Assembly: GCF_024347415.1 (NCBI RefSeq)
Contig: NZ_AP025477.1
Span: forward strand, 1,550,001-1,614,000
From: Vibrio crassostreae
GTDB taxonomy: Bacteria; Pseudomonadota; Gammaproteobacteria; Enterobacterales; Vibrionaceae
Direction of reading: 5' to 3'
Length of the DNA stretch: 64,000 nucleotides
The translations under genes were made by a program, and so were the position numbers. Of the stretch, positions 9,320-17,765 are shown in pieces (positions within the stretch are counted from its first letter, which is position 1; each line of letters begins with the position of its first letter). The notes beneath the pieces were generated by a model. It was not told where the DNA came from. It did not search any database and saw nothing but the letters and a program-made list of their open reading frames with translations.

Positions 9320-10594
9320 ATGAAACATAACCCTGCACAAAAAGATGTTATAAAGTATCAAAAAGATAGTTTCATCTTGACTGAAAAAGGCCAAAAAGGG
9401 AGAGCAATATCACAATCTGAGAACGGTATTTATCGATTGGTTGATGAAGACATTTCGCTTCCGGTAGCAATTATCAAACAATCAGCGTTGACCAATAACC
9501 TGAATTGGATGCAATCATTCGCCGATCATCACCAGGTTAAATTGTCGCCACACGGCAAAACATCGATGACACCTGACTTCTTCCGTCAACAGCTAGAAAA
9601 TGGCGCTTGGGGAATTACGGTTGCGACACCTGCACAAGCAGAAATTGCAGCAATGGCAGGCGCAAAAAGAATCATCATGGCTAACCAATTGGTAGGAAAA
9701 ACCAATATGGCGATCATCGAACAGCTTATTAATAAGTTCGAGGTTGATTTCTATTGCTGTGTGGATTCGTCAGTCAACGTGCAGCAACTCAACCAATATT
9801 TCGCCAACAAAAAGCAGACGCTAAAAGTGCTAATCGAGTTTGGTGTTCCGGGTGGGCGTTGTGGTTGTCGTTCACCTCAAGAGGTTCTAGAGCTGGCGCA
9901 AACTATCCAAGATTCGCCTGCGCTTTCGCTAGCGGGTATTGAGGTATACGAGGGTGTGATTCATGGCGACAATGCCGAGCAAGACATTCGTACCTTCTTA
10001 AACCAAGCGCTCACTTCGGTCGAAAGCCTCGCATCAGACGGCTTAATTACCGGTCAACCTATCATCACTGGCGCTGGTTCAGCTTGGTATGACGTGGTGG
10101 CAGAATGTTTGGCGAACCTAACTGATTACTTAGCGATTATCCGCCCAGGTTGTTATGCCATTCACGATACTGGGATCTACCTCGATGCACAAAGCAAGGT
10201 GTTGCAACGTGCGCAAGTAAACCAAGGTTACGCGTGTGAATTGGGTGGTGATTTAGAGTCGGCACTTGAGGTGTGGGCGTATGTTATCTCTCGTCCCGAG
10301 CCAACCAAACTGGTGATCGGGCTAGGTAAGCGTGATGTGGCCTTCGATGCGGGTTTACCTATTGCCGAGCGCGGCTATCGCAATGGCGAAGCTATCTCAG
10401 TGAAAGGCTTAACTGCTACCGCGGTAATGGATCAGCACACCTTTGTGGAAACGGACGGTTCTGCTGAGATTGAAGTGGGCGACATGATTGCGTTTTCAAC
10501 CTCACACCCATGTTTAACCTTCGACAAATGGCGCTACATTGCCATCAGCGATGACGATCATCAGGTCAGCCACTGGGTAGAAACCTGCTTCTAG
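9320..10594 (+). CDS. PLP-dependent D-serine dehydratase/DSD1-like enzyme, probable D-glucosaminate dehydratase
   Basis: 424 residues. The N-terminal alanine-racemase-like (fold type III) PLP barrel begins near residue 45, with SPHGKTSM carrying the Lys (near 83) that binds PLP. The C-terminal D-ser_dehydrat domain ends with a metal-site motif (HPCLTFDKW), as in eukaryotic-type D-serine dehydratases and D-threonine aldolases. D-glucosaminate dehydratase described from Pseudomonas belongs to this type. Context supports glucosaminate to KDG plus ammonia: KDG kinase, KDPG aldolase and a RidA protein are all in the divergent run. D-serine or another D-amino acid remains possible. AGGAA ribosome site at 9309. 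It is divergent from the deacylase across a palindrome-bearing gap. Confidence 0.8.
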   Translation: MKHNPAQKDVIKYQKDSFILTEKGQKGRAISQSENGIYRLVDEDISLPVAIIKQSALTNNLNWMQSFADHHQVKLSPHGKTSMTPDFFRQQLENGAWGITVATPAQAEIAAMAGAKRIIMANQLVGKTNMAIIEQLINKFEVDFYCCVDSSVNVQQLNQYFANKKQTLKVLIEFGVPGGRCGCRSPQEVLELAQTIQDSPALSLAGIEVYEGVIHGDNAEQDIRTFLNQALTSVESLASDGLITGQPIITGAGSAWYDVVAECLANLTDYLAIIRPGCYAIHDTGIYLDAQSKVLQRAQVNQGYACELGGDLESALEVWAYVISRPEPTKLVIGLGKRDVAFDAGLPIAERGYRNGEAISVKGLTATAVMDQHTFVETDGSAEIEVGDMIAFSTSHPCLTFDKWRYIAISDDDHQVSHWVETCF

Positions 10595-10643
10595 TTCGAT
10601 TTTTCAATAAGCTAGAATCAGCGAAGCAATAAGATATACTAAC

Positions 10644-10662
10644 GGGGCTAAGGCTTAGCCCC
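10644..10662 (+). promoter_or_regulatory. GC-rich hairpin in the leader of the RpiR gene
   Basis: GGGGCTAA-GGC-TTAGCCCC forms an 8-bp stem just before the ribosome site of the regulator gene. No T-run follows, so it may be a weak terminator of the upstream gene, a leader hairpin or an autoregulatory operator. Confidence 0.45.
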
Positions 10663-10683
10663 ATCAACAAAGGATCAGGATTC

Positions 10684-11547
10684 TTGAGTTTAGAAGTAGA
10701 TATCATTTCACAGATAACCGAGCGTTTTCCCGCTCTTCGTGATGCAGAGAAAAAAGTCGCCAAGCTGATCATGGACGACATTGATTTTGCAGCCAATGCC
10801 AGTATCACAGAGCTTGCTGAAGGTGCTCAAGTCAGTGAAGCCACGATAACCCGTTTTGCTAAGGCGATCGGCTGTAACAACGTGCGTGATATGAAAATCA
10901 AGCTTGCTCAAACCCTAACCGTCGGCCAGCGCTTTATTCTTGAACCGGTAAACCAAACGGGCTATCAAGGTATCTACGAATCGATCAAGCAGAGCCTAGA
11001 CATCAACCGCACTCTGTTCAAAGAGCAAGACGTTGAAACCGCAGTCAGCTGGCTGCATAACGCCAGACAGATCATTGCTATTGGTATGGGTGGTGGTTCA
11101 ACCATAGCTTCTCAAGAGCTGCAACATCGACTGTTTCGTTTAGGCTACCCAGTGGTGTCGTACAACGATGGCTTAATGTCACGTATGGTTGCTGCCACGG
11201 CCGATGCCAATGACGTGATGGTGATGATTTCCGCGACTGGTTTTACACCAGTGATCACTGAAACGGCAGAGCTGGCCAAGCAGTATGGACTTAAGATCAT
11301 CGCGATTACTCCACAAGACACACCGCTGGCAAAGATTGCGGATATCTTGTTGCCAATCAAGCATATGGAAACCGACTTCATCTACAAACCATCGGCTTCT
11401 CGCTACGCTATGTTGGCGTTAGTGGATGTGCTTTCTATGGGCATGGCAGTCAATCATAAAAACCGTTCGCGCGACAAACTGCGTCGCTTGAAGGTTGCGC
11501 TCGATTCCTACCGAGGCGGTGGCGACCGACAGCCTCTCGGTGATTAA
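10684..11547 (+). CDS. RpiR/HexR-type transcriptional regulator
   Basis: 287 residues starting at a TTG codon preceded by AAGGATCAGG. Residues 1-80 form the HTH_6 DNA-binding domain (ERFPALRDAEKKVAKLIM, then the helix-turn-helix ASITELAEGAQVSEATITRF). Residues about 120-260 form a SIS sugar-phosphate isomerase fold (GMGGGSTIASQELQ), which senses phosphorylated sugars. HexR of the same family responds to KDPG, the intermediate made by the kinase of this cluster, so a KDPG-type inducer is reasonable. It lies downstream of the PLP enzyme on the same strand and overlaps the tail of the convergent hydrolase gene by four bases (TTAA). Confidence 0.92.
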   Translation: MSLEVDIISQITERFPALRDAEKKVAKLIMDDIDFAANASITELAEGAQVSEATITRFAKAIGCNNVRDMKIKLAQTLTVGQRFILEPVNQTGYQGIYESIKQSLDINRTLFKEQDVETAVSWLHNARQIIAIGMGGGSTIASQELQHRLFRLGYPVVSYNDGLMSRMVAATADANDVMVMISATGFTPVITETAELAKQYGLKIIAITPQDTPLAKIADILLPIKHMETDFIYKPSASRYAMLALVDVLSMGMAVNHKNRSRDKLRRLKVALDSYRGGGDRQPLGD

Positions 11548-12083
11548 CGAATCAAGGATAGAATGGGCTTAAATTCTGGTGCGCGGCAATCTTTTACTAG
11601 CTCGTATAAGCTCATTTCCAATCCTGTGATTTGGACACCAGCATCCGTTAGTCGACGGATTGCCAGTTTCTTATTAAGTGCCGTTCGCGAGCTAATACAG
11701 TCACTAACCACCTGAACCTTGTACCCAAGGTCCAACAACCCCTTTGCGGTTTGATAGACACAAATATGAGCCTCAATGCCACACACCAACCACGTATCCA
11801 CATCTTTGGCTTGCACTGCCTCAACAAACTTAGGCTCGTTACACGCATTGAAAGTAAATTTTGGTATCGGCTTAGCATCACTCAGCAGGTCATTCAGCTC
11901 GTCGACCGTAGCACCTAACTTCTCTGGATTCTGCTCCAAGCTAACAATAGGCAGCCCCAAAACCTGCGCACCCTTAATCAACTTTCCACAGTTAGAGATC
12001 AGCGTATCGCTGTCATCAACAAGGCGTGCTAGCTTGCCTTGTACGTCCACAACCACCAAACCTGTGTTTACTCTGTTTAACAT
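11544..12083 (-). CDS. Isochorismatase-like cysteine hydrolase
   Basis: 179 residues from the ATG at 12083, which has a strong AAGGGGAG ribosome site; the longer frame to 12131 has no such site. The catalytic Asp is in GLVVVDVQGKLA and the catalytic Cys in CGIEAHICVYQTA, with the cis-peptide region just before it, as in the isochorismatase hydrolase family (YcaC-like). These enzymes hydrolyse amides or related bonds; the substrate is not predictable here. It is monocistronic and convergent with the RpiR gene. A link with the neighbouring amino-sugar cluster is possible but not shown. Confidence 0.85.
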   Translation of the reverse strand: MLNRVNTGLVVVDVQGKLARLVDDSDTLISNCGKLIKGAQVLGLPIVSLEQNPEKLGATVDELNDLLSDAKPIPKFTFNACNEPKFVEAVQAKDVDTWLVCGIEAHICVYQTAKGLLDLGYKVQVVSDCISSRTALNKKLAIRRLTDAGVQITGLEMSLYELVKDCRAPEFKPILSLIR

Positions 12084-12131
12084 CCAACTCCCCTTGTTAT
12101 CACTAAAAACAGCGTACTGATCTGCTCTCAA

Positions 12132-12447
12132 TAAACACCAAAATAAATACTACAATAAAACAAATGAGCAATTAGTTATGCACTATTTTTCAAACAGTTA
12201 GAAAAAATAGCCTTATCTACAAGTTTAAAAAACATCGTTTTATTTAGCAAATTTAACCATTTGTCAATATATGAATTTTATTTATAAACAATATAACCAA
12301 CAAATATTTCGTTAGCTCTTGATAAATCAAGGGGCGCAGGTAATCACGTTATCAATGAAAAAATAGGTTTCATTTGTGAGGGTTTTATAAATCAATCATC
12401 AGCGATACCGTGACTTGCATCACAGGATGAGTAAACAAGGTATTATC
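12132..12447. other. AT-rich intergenic region
   Basis: About 315 bases between a minus-strand hydrolase gene and the plus-strand outer-membrane protein gene. It is rich in A and T tracts and presumably holds both promoters. No clear operator, RNA hairpin or open frame was found in it. Confidence 0.5.
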
Positions 12448-13023
12448 ATGAAAAAATCAGCATTAGCACTCGGCTTAATCGGTTTAGTTTCACTTCCAAC
12501 TTTTGCAGCAGGTATCGATGGTGGCGCATACGTAGGTGGCGGACTTAGTGTCTATCAAGGTTCGGATACAGATGGCGCGCCAAGTCTGGATTCAGACGGC
12601 ATGGGCTACAACCTATACGGCGGTTACCAATTCAACCGTATCGTTGGCGTAGAACTTGGCTACAACGACTATGCAGACTACAAGAACAGCACAGACAAAC
12701 TTTCACCAACGTCTATCTCTGTATCAGCAAATGTCGGTTATACGTTCGACAACACCATTCGTCCATTTGTACTTGCTGGTTTGAGTTCCGTAGACCTCAA
12801 TGCAAACAGCGGCGCTGGATACAATGATGATAGCGGCACCGGCTTCCACTTTGGTGTTGGTGTTGAATACACACCAGTTGAGCACTTAACACTTCGCCTA
12901 ATTTCGCAAGCTGATGCGGTTAGTGTAGATGATTACTACATTGGAAATAATAGTTCATTCAAAACTGACGACCACACTCTAGCGTTCAACAGTGTGAGCT
13001 TCGGTGGTTCATACGACTTCTAA
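12448..13023 (+). CDS. Small outer-membrane beta-barrel protein (OmpA-like barrel), copy 1
   Basis: 191 residues from the ATG at 12448, preceded by AAGG; the frame extends 11 codons further up without a ribosome site. A signal peptide (MKKSALALGLIGLVSLPTFA) ends at an AFA/AG junction. The mature chain shows alternating strands typical of an eight-stranded barrel (GGAYVGGGLSVY, GYNLYGGYQF, GVELGYNDYADY, and a C-terminal SFGGSYDF ending in Phe, as required for outer-membrane assembly). No OmpA peptidoglycan-binding domain is present. The function is unknown. It is followed by a terminator and by a second, closely similar gene. Confidence 0.85.
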   Translation: MKKSALALGLIGLVSLPTFAAGIDGGAYVGGGLSVYQGSDTDGAPSLDSDGMGYNLYGGYQFNRIVGVELGYNDYADYKNSTDKLSPTSISVSANVGYTFDNTIRPFVLAGLSSVDLNANSGAGYNDDSGTGFHFGVGVEYTPVEHLTLRLISQADAVSVDDYYIGNNSSFKTDDHTLAFNSVSFGGSYDF

Positions 13024-13061
13024 TATTCACCCCAAACGACTACGTCGTAAGTAAGTAGCTC

Positions 13062-13116
13062 AAATTCACTTTGCTACTCTGCTCGTTGATAAGGCAGCAC
13101 AGTAAAGTGAATTTTT
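13062..13116 (+). terminator. Terminator of OMP copy 1
   Basis: AAATTCACTTT is repeated in inverted form as AAAGTGAATTT followed by TTG; a smaller CTGC/GCAG stem lies inside. The same outer stem recurs after copy 2. Confidence 0.7.
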
Positions 13117-13274
13117 GTATCTATGTAACGATTCAGCTTACAAAGCCATACAGTAATGAGCAAAAGACTCAGGGATAATTGTCACAACGGTCGAGAGGCG
13201 ACGAGCCAACAACTAATAAAAATCGACAGTAACCGACAATCACATTTGAAGACATGACAGAGTGAGTAACAAAG

Positions 13275-13844
13275 ATGAACAAGATAACAAAATCAGCATT
13301 AGCACTGGGTTTAATCAGCGCAGTTTCTCTTCCAGCTTTAGCAGCAGGTACTGACGGCGGTGCGTACATTGGTGGCGGACTTAGTGTCTACCAAGATTCT
13401 GATACAGATGGTCAAGGTAGCTTAGATTCAGATGGCATGGGCTACAACCTATACGGCGGCTACCAATTCAACCGCATCGTAGGTGTTGAACTTGGCTACA
13501 ACGATTATGCAGACTACAAAAAGGGTGCTGCAAAACTGTCTCCGACGTCTGTTTCCTTGTCAGCAAATCTTGGTTACACATTCGACAACACAATCCGCCC
13601 ATTCGTATTGGCTGGTTTAAGCTCTGTTGACCTGAACGCAAACAAGAGCGCTGGTTACGATGATGATAGCGGTACTGGTTTCCACTTTGGTGTTGGTGTC
13701 GAATACACGCCAATCGAGCATCTAACACTACGTCTAATTTCACAAGCAGACGCAGTAAGCGTGGAAAACGACTACGGTACGTACAAAGACGATAAGACAC
13801 TAGCATTCAGCAGCATTAGCTTCGGTGGTTCATACAACTTCTAA
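13275..13844 (+). CDS. Small outer-membrane beta-barrel protein, copy 2
   Basis: 189 residues, closely similar along its whole length to the gene 250 bases upstream: signal peptide (KITKSALALGLISAVSLP then ALAAG), the shared DSDGMGYNLYGGYQFNRIVG and GFHFGVGVEYTP segments, and a terminal Phe. Differences cluster in presumed surface loops (for example the segment near residues 155-170 is shorter). It is therefore a tandem duplication that has diverged in exposed parts. Each copy has its own promoter region and terminator. Role unknown; an adhesion, stress or phage-receptor role cannot be told apart from sequence. Confidence 0.85.
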   Translation: MNKITKSALALGLISAVSLPALAAGTDGGAYIGGGLSVYQDSDTDGQGSLDSDGMGYNLYGGYQFNRIVGVELGYNDYADYKKGAAKLSPTSVSLSANLGYTFDNTIRPFVLAGLSSVDLNANKSAGYDDDSGTGFHFGVGVEYTPIEHLTLRLISQADAVSVENDYGTYKDDKTLAFSSISFGGSYNF

Positions 13845-13879
13845 TGTGATTGAACCACATAGAATAAGCTGAACATACT

Positions 13880-13935
13880 AATTCACTTTGCTGTTCCACC
13901 TTGTCATGAAGGTCACTCAGTAAAGTGAATTTTTT
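13880..13935 (+). terminator. Terminator of OMP copy 2
   Basis: AATTCACTTT / AAAGTGAATT stem followed by a T-run, the same outer stem as after copy 1, showing that the duplicated unit included the terminator. Confidence 0.75.
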
Positions 13936-14078
13936 GTTTCTACACGCCTTATCGCGTCATTTCACTTTAACCAGTTTATCGCTCATCACCGCCTAATTGA
14001 GATTTATGCATTGATATTAGAGCTTTCTTGGTAGCGAGACTAAAATAAAGGGATAAGTGACACAGGAAGACAATACCT

Positions 14079-15701
14079 ATGAATCTACCACGCTTAAACA
14101 TGTCGATAAACAAACTCCCTTTCGTTTTGGCAGTGTATTACCTGCTTGTCATTAACTTGCCTATCTCACGCGAACTGTTCAATATTCTTAGTGCCTCACA
14201 AGCCGAAAGCATTGGGTTTATCATCTCGATCCCATTTTTCTTTCTCGCTGCATTCAACTTTATCTTTCAAGTATTCAACTGGCCGATATTCGCCAAAGCT
14301 TTTTTTATCTTGTTACTACTTACTTCCTCTTTAGTCAGCTACAGCATGTTCAACTACGGCATTTTTGTAGACTATGGAATGATAGAAAACGTCTTCGAAA
14401 CCAACAGCGGAGAAGCCGCTAGCTACCTAAGCAGCTATTCTATTTTATGGTTTGTTCTGATGGGAGGAGTCCCGTCACTGCTGCTTTTATTTACGGACCT
14501 TGAAAGAGAATCTTGGAAAGGTTTTGCTATTTGGAAAGCGATTGGATTGCTCTCTTCGTTGATTGTCATAGCGATTATTGCTGGACTTTTTTACAAAGAT
14601 TACGCATCGATTGGTCGTAATAACTCTCATCTTAAAAAGATGATCATTCCGACCGAATACGTCGCTTCAACCGCAAAATACATCAACAATACTTACATCA
14701 AAGAAGCGATTCCTTACCAAGAAATCGGCTTAGATGCGCAGCTAAAACCAGAAGCTAAACAAGCTGAAAAACCAACCTTATTGGTGTTTGTTCTTGGTGA
14801 AACAGCACGTGTATATAACTACCAATATTATGGCTATGAGAAAGAAACCAATGCTCATACCAAACCCTATAATCCGATCTTTTTCTCTGATGTTCAGTCA
14901 TGCGGAACAGCCACTGCGGTTTCTGTGCCGTGCATGTTTTCTAATATGAACCGTAGCAATTACGATCGCGATAAGGCCTACAACCAAGATAACGTGGTCG
15001 ACATCATGAACCGCGCGGGCATTCACTCAATTTGGAGAGAGCACGATGGTGGAGACAAGGCGGTCGCACACCGAATCAAAGAGATGACTCTCGTCGCCAA
15101 AGACAGCGATCCGCTGTGTAATAAGGATGTGTGCTACGACACAGCCATGCTAGAGAATTTCGAACAAGATACTCAAGAACTTGAGCAAGATAGCATCATT
15201 TTCTATCATATCTCCGGATCTCACGGCCCAACTTACTTTGAGCGATACCCGGAAGATCATAAAAAGTTTGTTCCAGACTGCCCACGTTCTGATATCGAAA
15301 ACTGTACCAAAGAGCAAGTGGTCAACACCTACGACAACACCATCTTGTACACAGATTTCTTTCTATCACAGGCTATTCAGAAGCTAGAGAAACTCACCGA
15401 TAAGTACAATGTCGCGCTGATGTATATATCGGATCACGGAGAGTCTCTAGGCGAAAATGGTGTTTACCTTCATGGCATGCCTTATTCATTCGCGCCGAAA
15501 GAACAAACCCACGTTCCTATGATCATGTGGATGTCGGATGGCTTCGCGGCCGAGAAAGGGATCAGCGAAACGTGTTTGCGTAAAGCTGGAAAGGAGCAGA
15601 GCTTCTCTCACGATAACTTGTTCGACTCTTTACTCGGCCTGATGGATGTGCAAACCAAAGAATACCGAGAGAACCAAGATATCTTCGCTCCGTGTCGATA
15701 A
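14079..15701 (+). CDS. Lipid A phosphoethanolamine transferase (EptA family)
   Basis: 540 residues. The N-terminal third has five hydrophobic segments (about residues 12-30, 45-65, 72-92, 122-142, 158-178) of the EptA/B N-terminal domain. The periplasmic sulfatase-fold domain has the nucleophile Thr in LGETARVYNYQYYGY (near residue 241), the CGTATAVSVPCMFS segment with conserved cysteines, HISGSHGPTY and SDHGES zinc-site motifs. Such enzymes transfer phosphoethanolamine from phosphatidylethanolamine to lipid A or core and lower susceptibility to cationic peptides. Monocistronic, with a terminator behind it. Which lipopolysaccharide position it modifies is not determined. Confidence 0.92.
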   Translation: MNLPRLNMSINKLPFVLAVYYLLVINLPISRELFNILSASQAESIGFIISIPFFFLAAFNFIFQVFNWPIFAKAFFILLLLTSSLVSYSMFNYGIFVDYGMIENVFETNSGEAASYLSSYSILWFVLMGGVPSLLLLFTDLERESWKGFAIWKAIGLLSSLIVIAIIAGLFYKDYASIGRNNSHLKKMIIPTEYVASTAKYINNTYIKEAIPYQEIGLDAQLKPEAKQAEKPTLLVFVLGETARVYNYQYYGYEKETNAHTKPYNPIFFSDVQSCGTATAVSVPCMFSNMNRSNYDRDKAYNQDNVVDIMNRAGIHSIWREHDGGDKAVAHRIKEMTLVAKDSDPLCNKDVCYDTAMLENFEQDTQELEQDSIIFYHISGSHGPTYFERYPEDHKKFVPDCPRSDIENCTKEQVVNTYDNTILYTDFFLSQAIQKLEKLTDKYNVALMYISDHGESLGENGVYLHGMPYSFAPKEQTHVPMIMWMSDGFAAEKGISETCLRKAGKEQSFSHDNLFDSLLGLMDVQTKEYRENQDIFAPCR

Positions 15702-15771
15702 TGATCTTACTTAAGTGAGTAGTCGGAAAATACGACTTGCCTAAATATGCTCATCTCTATATCCCTCTAAA

Positions 15772-15802
15772 GAAGAAAAGGCCTCGGTCTTTTCTTTTTT
15801 TA
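15772..15802 (+). terminator. Rho-independent terminator after eptA-like gene
   Basis: GAAAAG-GCCTCGGT-CTTTTC followed by seven Ts. The remaining bases to 16018 contain a short AGCAC/GTGCT hairpin near 15963 and presumably the promoter of the next gene; no open frame was seen. Confidence 0.7.
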
Positions 15803-16018
15803 TCCATCGCTAACGTGACACCAGAGTGCTAATTTATAACCTCTAAACAATAAGCTACATTTATTAGAGAGCCCGAAGCACTCATTAGGATAACTTCTCT
15901 ACCAAACGTTTTTCAGTACTCGTTATCTCGGCTCTCGCTCCCTAAAAAACAGGGCTCTACATAGCACCTTTATAGTGCTCTAATCTCGATGGTTACGTCA
16001 TATCATTAAGGACAACGA

Positions 16019-16954
16019 ATGGACGCTTTCATAATTTCAAGCTGGCAATTTTCTGAGGGTGTGGCACATGAACACACCACCAGCCCAGCGCCATTTGAAC
16101 AATCGACATGGTATCACTGCCAAAGAGATGCAGAAGGGTTGAGAGAGTGGCTCCACAGTAATACGCTTCCAAATGCCATCATCGATTCATTACTCACCGA
16201 CGACACCCGCCCTCGGTTCGAACAGTTTGGCCACGACTGTTTTTTGATGATTCTGCGAGGCATTAATCTAAACGAAGGTGCTAACCCTGACGACATGCTT
16301 AGCCTACGCATCTTATGGTACAAAGGCACTTTAATATCGACACGCAAAGTCCCTTCGAAAGCGGTCAGTAATCTGATATCCGATCTCAAACAGAACCAAG
16401 GTCCAACGTCATTAACAGATGTATTGCTAGGCATGATACGTGGAATCAACCACAGCATTTCAACCTTCCTAGCACCAGTTGAACTATTGATTGACGAGTT
16501 AGAATCTAAATCCAGCATCGATATAAGATCCATCAATGCTCTGCATTCAAGGCTGCTTAGACTAAGGCGCTATTTGAAGCCACAGAAATACGTTTTTGAG
16601 GATTTAATGAGTGACCTTCCTGCACCATTGAGTAAGCACAACAGTCATATAAAGAACAGCCTTGATACCATCCTGAGAATTAATGAGTCTGTTGAGTTTT
16701 ACATCGAACAAATTAATGTATTTTTAGCGAGCCTAAGTCAGCAACAAGCTGAAAAAATGAATAGAAATACGTACCTATTTTCTATCATTGCGGGTATTTT
16801 CCTCCCTGCTGGGTTTTTCACTGGTTTACTGGGCGTCAATATTGCTGGGATACCCGGAACAGACAACCCGATAGCATTCCCACTATTTTGCGTTGGGCTA
16901 CTCGTGGTCGTAGCGGCAGAGGTCATTATTTTGAAAAAATTGAGGTTTATTTAA
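16019..16954 (+). CDS. ZntB-like CorA-family metal transporter
   Basis: 311 residues. A long cytoplasmic alpha/beta and coiled domain (residues 1-250) leads to two C-terminal transmembrane helices (about 252-272 and 287-305). The loop motif is GVN (LGVNIAGIPG, near residue 274) rather than the GMN of magnesium CorA, which is the mark of the ZntB branch that transports zinc. It overlaps the next gene by one base (TAATG), so the two are translationally coupled. The direction of transport is not evident; recent views of ZntB favour proton-driven zinc uptake. The family is clear, the substrate likely. Confidence 0.85.
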   Translation: MDAFIISSWQFSEGVAHEHTTSPAPFEQSTWYHCQRDAEGLREWLHSNTLPNAIIDSLLTDDTRPRFEQFGHDCFLMILRGINLNEGANPDDMLSLRILWYKGTLISTRKVPSKAVSNLISDLKQNQGPTSLTDVLLGMIRGINHSISTFLAPVELLIDELESKSSIDIRSINALHSRLLRLRRYLKPQKYVFEDLMSDLPAPLSKHNSHIKNSLDTILRINESVEFYIEQINVFLASLSQQQAEKMNRNTYLFSIIAGIFLPAGFFTGLLGVNIAGIPGTDNPIAFPLFCVGLLVVVAAEVIILKKLRFI

Positions 16955-17529
16955 TGGTTGAGTTTTTACAATCAAATATGTGGCTTAAGCAAGTTAGTTT
17001 AGGTTTACTGCTTATCTTTGGGTATTGGGTAATCAAACGCTTAGGTAAGAACTGGATAGAAACATTAGCGGAAAATAAGCGCGTCGAATTAAAGCGAAAG
17101 CAGTTCGTGATTAAGTGTTTCAATATCAGTCTGTTTCTACTCTTCATCGCCGTTTTTACTATTGTGCTTAATTTAGGCTTTGGCGATATATCTCTGTTTT
17201 TATCATCTATATTTGCGGTTCTTGGCGTCGCTTTGTTTGCACAGTGGTCGATTCTAAGTAACCTCACAGCCAGCGTACTAATATTTTTCGTGTTCCCTTA
17301 TCGTATAGGCGACAGAGTAAAAGTCGCGGAGAAAGACGAAGACATCAGTGGCGTGATCATCGATATCACCATGTTCCACGTTATTCTCCGACACAGTTCA
17401 GGCAACATCATCACCTACCCTAATAACCTGATCCTACAAAAAGGCGTGATAAAGATATTAGTTGAGCCTGAGTTAAAGAGTGAAGCTGTCGATACAAAAC
17501 TCATCAAAGCTGAAAACTCAGAAAAGTAA
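16954..17529 (+). CDS. Small MscS-family mechanosensitive channel-like protein
   Basis: 191 residues from the ATG that overlaps the stop of the ZntB-like gene; the longer frame from 16888 lies inside that gene and is unlikely. Two or three transmembrane helices (about 10-30, 55-75, 80-100) precede a short MscS beta-domain (FPYRIGDRVKV, then DITMFHVILRHSSGNIITYPNN). The VLGVALFAQWSILSNLTAS stretch resembles the pore-lining TM3. It lacks the long C-terminal vestibule of MscS (286 residues in E. coli). Coupling to a metal transporter suggests a shared ionic or osmotic role, which is inference. Confidence 0.82.
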   Translation: MVEFLQSNMWLKQVSLGLLLIFGYWVIKRLGKNWIETLAENKRVELKRKQFVIKCFNISLFLLFIAVFTIVLNLGFGDISLFLSSIFAVLGVALFAQWSILSNLTASVLIFFVFPYRIGDRVKVAEKDEDISGVIIDITMFHVILRHSSGNIITYPNNLILQKGVIKILVEPELKSEAVDTKLIKAENSEK

Positions 17530-17565
17530 TGCGCTCTATTCAACTTCCCCATCAATAAGTTCAGC

Positions 17566-17593
17566 AGAGGGCAAAATATCTTGCCCTCTTTCA
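17566..17593 (+). terminator. Rho-independent terminator
   Basis: AGAGGGCAA-AATATC-TTGCCCTCT followed by TTTC closes the zntB-like/mscS-like operon. Confidence 0.85.
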
Positions 17594-17765
17594 ATTAACA
17601 TCAGTTCTTCTGTTATTAACCACACACCTTTCAAAACTGTCGTTTTTGTTCAATACCTCTCTCAGCTACTCGCCTACACTTGCTGTCATTGAAACGTGGC
17701 ACATCCAGTAAAAGTACGATGTCTACCACGCACTCTACCGAATCGAAACAACAGGAATTCAAGCG

